Below are positions 60,543-64,000 of a DNA stretch of 64,000 nucleotides, one piece after another. Under the pieces are notes generated by a model that saw only the letters and a program-made list of their open reading frames with translations, ran no database searches and was not told the origin of the DNA. Made by a program: the position numbers and the translations under genes. The stretch lies in contig CP065018.1 in NCBI GenBank assembly GCA_016700415.1, positions 620,001-684,000 on the forward strand, written 5' to 3'. The stretch is from Flavobacteriales bacterium (GTDB lineage Bacteria > Bacteroidota > Bacteroidia > Flavobacteriales_F > PHOS-HE28). The first letter of the stretch is position 1, and each line of letters opens with the position of its first letter.

Positions 60543-61334
60543 ATGAACGACATCCTCTGCCCCACCGACTTGAGCGAAACCTCCTTGCATGGCTTGCGCT
60601 ACGCGGACCATTTGGCCTCACGATTTGCAAGCTCGATCTCGCTCCTGCATGTGATGGGCAAGAAGGAGCTCACAGAGGAAGGCCGCAGCAATGCGAAGGA
60701 CCGCATGGAGCAGCAGCGATCACAGATAACGAAGTCACCCACAGTGGTACACTTCCGGGAAGGCGACTTCATTTCGGAGATCGCTGACGAGAGCCGGAAG
60801 GGGCACAGCCTCATGGTGTGCACCACCCACGGGTTGCGGGGCCTGCGGCAATCACTTTTTGGTGCGGACATCCTGAAGCTTGTCCGCCATGTGGAAGTCC
60901 CGACCTTGGTGGTGCAGGCCAAAAGCCCGGAGCAGAATTCCTTCGCAGTGATCGTAATGCCCGTGGCGGCACATCCGGACATTGAACACCTTCTCACCGG
61001 TGTCGCGCTTCTTGCCAAGACTTTTGGCAGCACCGTTCACGTCTACCAGTTGGTCAGGCCGGGGGAATCTCCCAGTGACGAGCTGCTGGCGAACAAGGCC
61101 CGCATGGTGGAATGGTTGGGCAAGGAAGGCATCGCCGTCAAGACCGTGGAAGAACCGAGCACCTCATTCTCCGTCGGCTTCTCCTGGCCCACCATCGACT
61201 ATGCGAAGCGCGTGGGGGCCGGATGCATCGCCATCATGTCGGTCGCCTCGGATGAATACCGTTACATCGCTGACGCAGAGAAGGAACGCCTTCTCACCAA
61301 CGAGCCGGGGATACCGGTGTTGTGCGCGAAGTAG
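60543..61334 (+). CDS. Tandem-domain universal stress protein
   Basis: 263 residues, two USP domains. The first (MNDILCPTDLSETSLHGLRYADHLASRFASSISLLHVM) has the DLSE start and ends with LVRHVEVPTLVVQ; the second (about 130-263) runs from FAVIVMPVAAHPDIEHLLTGVALLAKTF to LLTNEPGIPVLCAK. The ATP-binding G-x2-G-x9-GS motif is only partly kept in domain 1 (THGLRGLRQSLFG). USPs respond to starvation, oxygen or redox stress; no direct partner here. Confidence 0.9.
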   Translation: MNDILCPTDLSETSLHGLRYADHLASRFASSISLLHVMGKKELTEEGRSNAKDRMEQQRSQITKSPTVVHFREGDFISEIADESRKGHSLMVCTTHGLRGLRQSLFGADILKLVRHVEVPTLVVQAKSPEQNSFAVIVMPVAAHPDIEHLLTGVALLAKTFGSTVHVYQLVRPGESPSDELLANKARMVEWLGKEGIAVKTVEEPSTSFSVGFSWPTIDYAKRVGAGCIAIMSVASDEYRYIADAEKERLLTNEPGIPVLCAK

Positions 61335-61343
61335 TTGTAGTTG

Positions 61344-61418
61344 CGGGTTACGGGTTACGGGTTGACACCAGTTTGGCATTCTACATTCTACATTTTTCAT
61401 TTTTCATTCCTACCTCTC
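61344..61418. repeat. Short direct repeats upstream of the methyltransferase gene
   Basis: CGGGTTA units (GCGGGTTACGGGTTACGGGTT, about 61344-61364) and ATTCTACATTCTACATTTTTCATTTTTCATT units (61378-61408 in outline) form two AT- and G-rich direct repeat tracts directly before the ATG at 61422. No coding content. Confidence 0.55.
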
Positions 61419-61421
61419 CTC

Positions 61422-62006
61422 ATGGAACCCACTGCCGATTTCTGGAAAGAACGCTATGCCACCGGAGATACCCGTTGGGACCTGGGTATGGTAAGCACGC
61501 CGCTGAAGGCATACTTCGACCAGCTCACCAACAAGGACCTGCGGATCTTGATCCCCGGTGGAGGACGGTCCTACGAGGCGGAATACCTGCACCGGTCGGG
61601 CTTCCGGAACGTGTTCGTCCTGGACCTCGCCGACGCTCCTCTGGCGGACCTGGTGCGGCGCTGCCCGGACTTCCCGCGTGAGCACTTGATCGTCGGTGAT
61701 TTTTTCCACCACCAAGGGCAGTACGACCGTATCATCGAGCAGACCTTCTTTTGTGCGCTGCACCCGAGGTTCCGGACGAGTTATGTGGACCGGATGCACG
61801 AACTGCTCGTTCCCGGCGGCATGCTCACGGGCGTGCTCTTCGATGACCCCATGGACACGGACCATCCACCTTATGGCGGCGATGCCGGGGAATACCGGCA
61901 GGTCTTCGGCCACAAATTCGAGGAATTGACGCTAGCCCCTTGCCACAACTCCGTAGAGCCACGTGCCGGACGGGAGGTATGGCTGCGAGCGGTGAAGCGG
62001 ACGTAG
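61422..62006 (+). CDS. TPMT-family SAM-dependent methyltransferase
   Basis: 194 residues. The start ADFWKERYATGDTRWDLGMVSTPLKAYF is the hallmark of thiopurine-methyltransferase-like proteins (W-x-x-RY-x-x-G-x-x-xWD-x-G), followed by SAM motif I RILIPGGGRSYEAEYLHRSGFRNVFVLDLAD and YDRIIEQTFFCALHP. Members methylate thiols, selenium or tellurium compounds or halides. Start at 61422; upstream in-frame codons lie in the direct-repeat tract. Confidence 0.87.
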   Translation: MEPTADFWKERYATGDTRWDLGMVSTPLKAYFDQLTNKDLRILIPGGGRSYEAEYLHRSGFRNVFVLDLADAPLADLVRRCPDFPREHLIVGDFFHHQGQYDRIIEQTFFCALHPRFRTSYVDRMHELLVPGGMLTGVLFDDPMDTDHPPYGGDAGEYRQVFGHKFEELTLAPCHNSVEPRAGREVWLRAVKRT

Positions 62007-62078
62007 CTTGCTTTTCCTCATTCCTATGTCCCTTTCGCAGCCATTTTCCACCGCGGGGCTTCTACCAATGGGTGGGCG

Positions 62079-62210
62079 CGAAATATTTTCACAGGGCTGT
62101 TGCTCTGGGCGACCGTGGAGGCTACCGCGCAAGAAGTACGCTTCACGGTCCTCAAGGGTGAAGAACCTGTGGACCACTTGCTCATGAGCCTGGTGTTCCG
62201 AATGGGTTGA
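62079..62210 (+). pseudogene. Possible remnant of a secreted or TonB-type protein N-terminus
   Basis: A short frame reads NIFTGLLLWATVEATAQEVRFTVLKGEEPVDHLLMSLVFRMG and stops at 62210. It has a hydrophobic stretch ending in a TAQ-like signal peptidase site and then a beta-strand sequence like the start of a carboxypeptidase-regulatory-like domain. No good start codon and no continuation were found, so it may be a truncated leftover. The rest of 62007-62218 shows nothing. Confidence 0.25.
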
Positions 62211-62218
62211 CCGCTACC

Positions 62219-62917
62219 CTATCGCCCGGTCAGGTACAGATAGTCGGCGAGCAGCGTGCGTAGGAATTTCTCCGGATCTGCCGGGCGATCCAGGGTTAAT
62301 TCCTCTTGGAACCGGATAGCGAGCTTCAACACGGCGACCGGTTTGGCTGCGCTGCTATTGCCGAGCACTTCCTTGATGAGCCGTGCTTGCGCGTCCGTGA
62401 GGCGCGCAGCTTCCCGGAACTCCACTTCATGCCCTTCGGGAACATCCGTCAGCAGCGTGTCCTCCAAAGAGAAGCGTTGTTTGAGGGAGATCACCGTGGT
62501 GCCCGCTGCGATGTCTCCCAGCCGCTGGCCCTTGCCGTTGAACAGGATCACCACCGCGCCGAGGAAGAAGAGCGCGTCCACCATGCGGAGCATCCAGCGC
62601 AGCAGGTAGTGGCCGAGGCCCGGCTGTCCCCCGTCCAGTCGGGCCACCTTGATGTTGCGTGCGCGCTTGCCGAAGCTCTGCCCGTCCATCAGCAACTCGC
62701 TCACCAGGTGGTAGAAGGTCCACGGAACACCAAAAAGGATGATCTGGGCCCATTGCGGAGTATCGAGGTGGAGCTTGTTGCCCAGCATCATCAAGGCTAT
62801 CGTGTATCCGGCGAGCAGCAACCAATCGATCACCACCGCTAATCCCCGGTCCACGATGGTGGCCACCTCGTAGTGCAGGGCCACGTTCTGCGTGGTTTCG
62901 ATGTGGACGGTCTCCAT
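62219..62917 (-). CDS. RDD family membrane protein
   Basis: 232 residues. The RDD motif is VDRGLAVVIDWLLLAGYTIALM, with the basic-acidic pattern of the family (here DRGLAVVIDW), then helices FGVPWTFYHLVSELLMDGQSFGKRARNIKVARLDGG (the typical G-x-S-x-GKR segment) and MLRMVDALFFLGAVVILFNGKGQRLGDIAAGTTVI. About four membrane helices, cytoplasmic C-terminal 70 residues. RDD proteins may carry ions; role unproven. It is divergent from the SpoIIM-like gene, an association common in Bacteroidota. Confidence 0.9.
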   Translation of the reverse strand: METVHIETTQNVALHYEVATIVDRGLAVVIDWLLLAGYTIALMMLGNKLHLDTPQWAQIILFGVPWTFYHLVSELLMDGQSFGKRARNIKVARLDGGQPGLGHYLLRWMLRMVDALFFLGAVVILFNGKGQRLGDIAAGTTVISLKQRFSLEDTLLTDVPEGHEVEFREAARLTDAQARLIKEVLGNSSAAKPVAVLKLAIRFQEELTLDRPADPEKFLRTLLADYLYLTGR

Positions 62918-62973
62918 GACGGCCGCAAAATAGGGTAACGAAGGAACGTTATGTTTGCTCAAGTGATCTGCAC

Positions 62974-63960
62974 ATGCGTGAAGCGGCGTTCGTAAAGCGG
63001 AACAACGGGAAGTGGCGTCGGCTGGAACTGCTGGTGGCAGGCCGCAGCGTGGACATCACCCCGGATGAGGCCAGTGCGCTGTACATCGAGCTCAATGACG
63101 ACCTGAGCTACGCGCGCACCTTCTATCCGGGCGCCAAGGTTACCGGCTACCTCAACACCTTGGCCGCAGGAATGCACCGGCACATCTACCGGAACCAGCG
63201 CACAGGCATGGGGCGTTTGGTCTCCTTTTGGGCCACGGAGCTGCCGTTGCTGATGGCCTCCACGCGCAAGCAGTTGGGGATCGCCGCCGGGGTCTTTCTC
63301 ATCGCCGTGATCATCGGTGGCATCAGTGCGCGGTACGACGCTGACTTCACACGGCTGGTCATGGGCGATGGCTACGTGGACATGACCTTGGAAAACATCA
63401 AAGAAGGCAAGCCCATGGCGGTCTATGGCAGCGCCCCGATGATGGACATGTTCTTCGGCATCACCCTCAACAACATCAAGGTCTCGTTCTATGCCTTCGC
63501 CTTTGGGCTGCTTTTGAGCTACGGCACCTGGATGATCCTTGTACAGAACGGCATCATGTTGGGGACCTTCCAATACTTCATGTACGATCAAGGCGTGCTG
63601 CGCGAGAGCCTGATGGGCATCTGGTTGCACGGCACCGTGGAGATCAGTTGCATCGTGATCGCCGGGGCCGCCGGGATCGTGATGGGCAACAGCATCCTCT
63701 TCCCGGGCACGTATACACGGCTGGCGAGTTTCCGGCGCGGTGCCTTGAAAGGCGTGAAGATCGTGATGGGCCTGGTGCCCTGCTTCATCCTGGCGGGCTT
63801 CATCGAGTCCTTCATCACCCGGCGCAGCGCCACCATGCCGCCCGCGCTGAACATCGCCATCATCGGTGGCAGCCTTGCTTTCATCATCGGTTACTTCATC
63901 CTTTACCCCTACCATGTCGAACGGACCCAACAACTACATCGAGTTACGCCAACAACGTGA
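62974..63960 (+). CDS. SpoIIM family (stage II sporulation protein M-like) membrane protein
   Basis: 328 residues. An N-terminal cytoplasmic part (MREAAFVKRNNGKWRRLELLVAG) is followed by membrane helices with the family segment FFGITLNNIKVSFYAFAFGLLLSYGTWMILVQNGIMLGTFQYF and IWLHGTVEISCIVIAGAAGIVMGNSILFPGTYTR (acidic residue in HGTxE). Despite the name, non-spore-formers carry it next to RDD, DUF4129, MoxR and DUF58 genes, suggesting an envelope process. Its 3' end overlaps the next gene by 47 bases. Confidence 0.9.
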   Translation: MREAAFVKRNNGKWRRLELLVAGRSVDITPDEASALYIELNDDLSYARTFYPGAKVTGYLNTLAAGMHRHIYRNQRTGMGRLVSFWATELPLLMASTRKQLGIAAGVFLIAVIIGGISARYDADFTRLVMGDGYVDMTLENIKEGKPMAVYGSAPMMDMFFGITLNNIKVSFYAFAFGLLLSYGTWMILVQNGIMLGTFQYFMYDQGVLRESLMGIWLHGTVEISCIVIAGAAGIVMGNSILFPGTYTRLASFRRGALKGVKIVMGLVPCFILAGFIESFITRRSATMPPALNIAIIGGSLAFIIGYFILYPYHVERTQQLHRVTPTT

Positions 63961-64000
63961 CTTCAGCGCCGTGATCAGCACCGGCTTCCAGTTCATCCGC
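63914..64000 (+). CDS. Start of a further gene of the SpoIIM cluster, cut by window end
   Basis: ATG 63914 opens a frame of 29 codons to the window edge (MSNGPNNYIELRQQRDFSAV...). The start matches the usual N-terminus (IELRQQRDFS, then a helix TGFQFIR) of the membrane protein that follows spoIIM-like genes in Bacteroidota. It overlaps the SpoIIM gene in another frame. Confidence 0.6.
   Translation, partial: MSNGPNNYIELRQQRDFSAVISTGFQFIR

Noticed and set aside
62974..63960. Evidence for sporulation from a SpoIIM-like gene
   Set aside because: SpoIIM-like proteins are widespread in non-spore-formers; no other sporulation gene is present.

Overview
The window looks like chromosomal DNA of a high-GC (roughly 58-60% by eye) Bacteroidota, most likely an uncultured Flavobacteriales lineage. 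The evidence is a T9SS type A sorting tail on two secreted proteins, a PorE-like TPR/propeller/OmpA protein, Bacteroidota-type TAnnTTTG promoter boxes in front of many starts, few Shine-Dalgarno sites, and the gene families present. There are no rRNAs, insertion sequences, CRISPR arrays or prophage modules. One tRNA-Thr(CGT) is present. Most of the window is ordinary core and accessory chromosome.

Layout. 1-9.9 kb: a SpoIIE-type phosphatase (cut by the window edge), a DUF349 repeat protein, mscL, a two-gene FecCD/ATPase import module, a DUF3817 membrane protein, a LysM/periplasmic-binding protein coupled to guaA. 10-17.5 kb: a lone ORF6N protein, a decayed gene, a STAS-like protein, rimK, a PhyH-like dioxygenase, an SDR, a PAP2-like enzyme, a GT-C glycosyltransferase and TerC. 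17.6-30 kb, all on the minus strand: a frameshifted secreted serine protease with a dockerin-like tail, a PorE-like OmpA protein, a frameshifted AsmA protein, a dicarboxylate symporter and a 1303-residue protein with eleven 67-residue repeats. 30-39 kb: an FAD oxidoreductase, a T9SS-sorted propeller/PKD protein, a small secreted protein, tRNA-Thr, a GNAT, an EF-G2-type factor without the catalytic histidine, and an M1 aminopeptidase.

39.2-46.7 kb is the most unusual part. A divergently read receiver-only response regulator faces a four-gene run: an E1/ThiF-nitroreductase fusion (Rv1355c-like), a protein that resembles acyl-homoserine-lactone or N-acyl-amino-acid synthases, a 7TMR-DISM sensor histidine kinase, and a receiver-PAS-histidine kinase. 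The synthase-like gene and the sensor half of the kinase are clearly AT-richer than everything around them. I read this as a possible small-molecule signal synthesis and sensing locus; function is inference.

47-64 kb: the phenylacetyl-CoA epoxidase genes (paaE divergent from paaABCD, with a palindrome between their promoters), a GT2 gene flanked on both sides by CCGCAGAGG-type inverted repeats, a DUF6056 membrane protein, a GT4, a secreted protein made of five nearly identical 140-residue repeats, a VOC protein, recQ, a double universal stress protein, a TPMT-like methyltransferase, and the start of an RDD/SpoIIM cluster that continues past the window. Three genes in the window carry frameshifts (around 11.06, 18.64 and 23.62 kb); at least two of them need only one base changed to become intact, so assembly error must be excluded before calling them pseudogenes.
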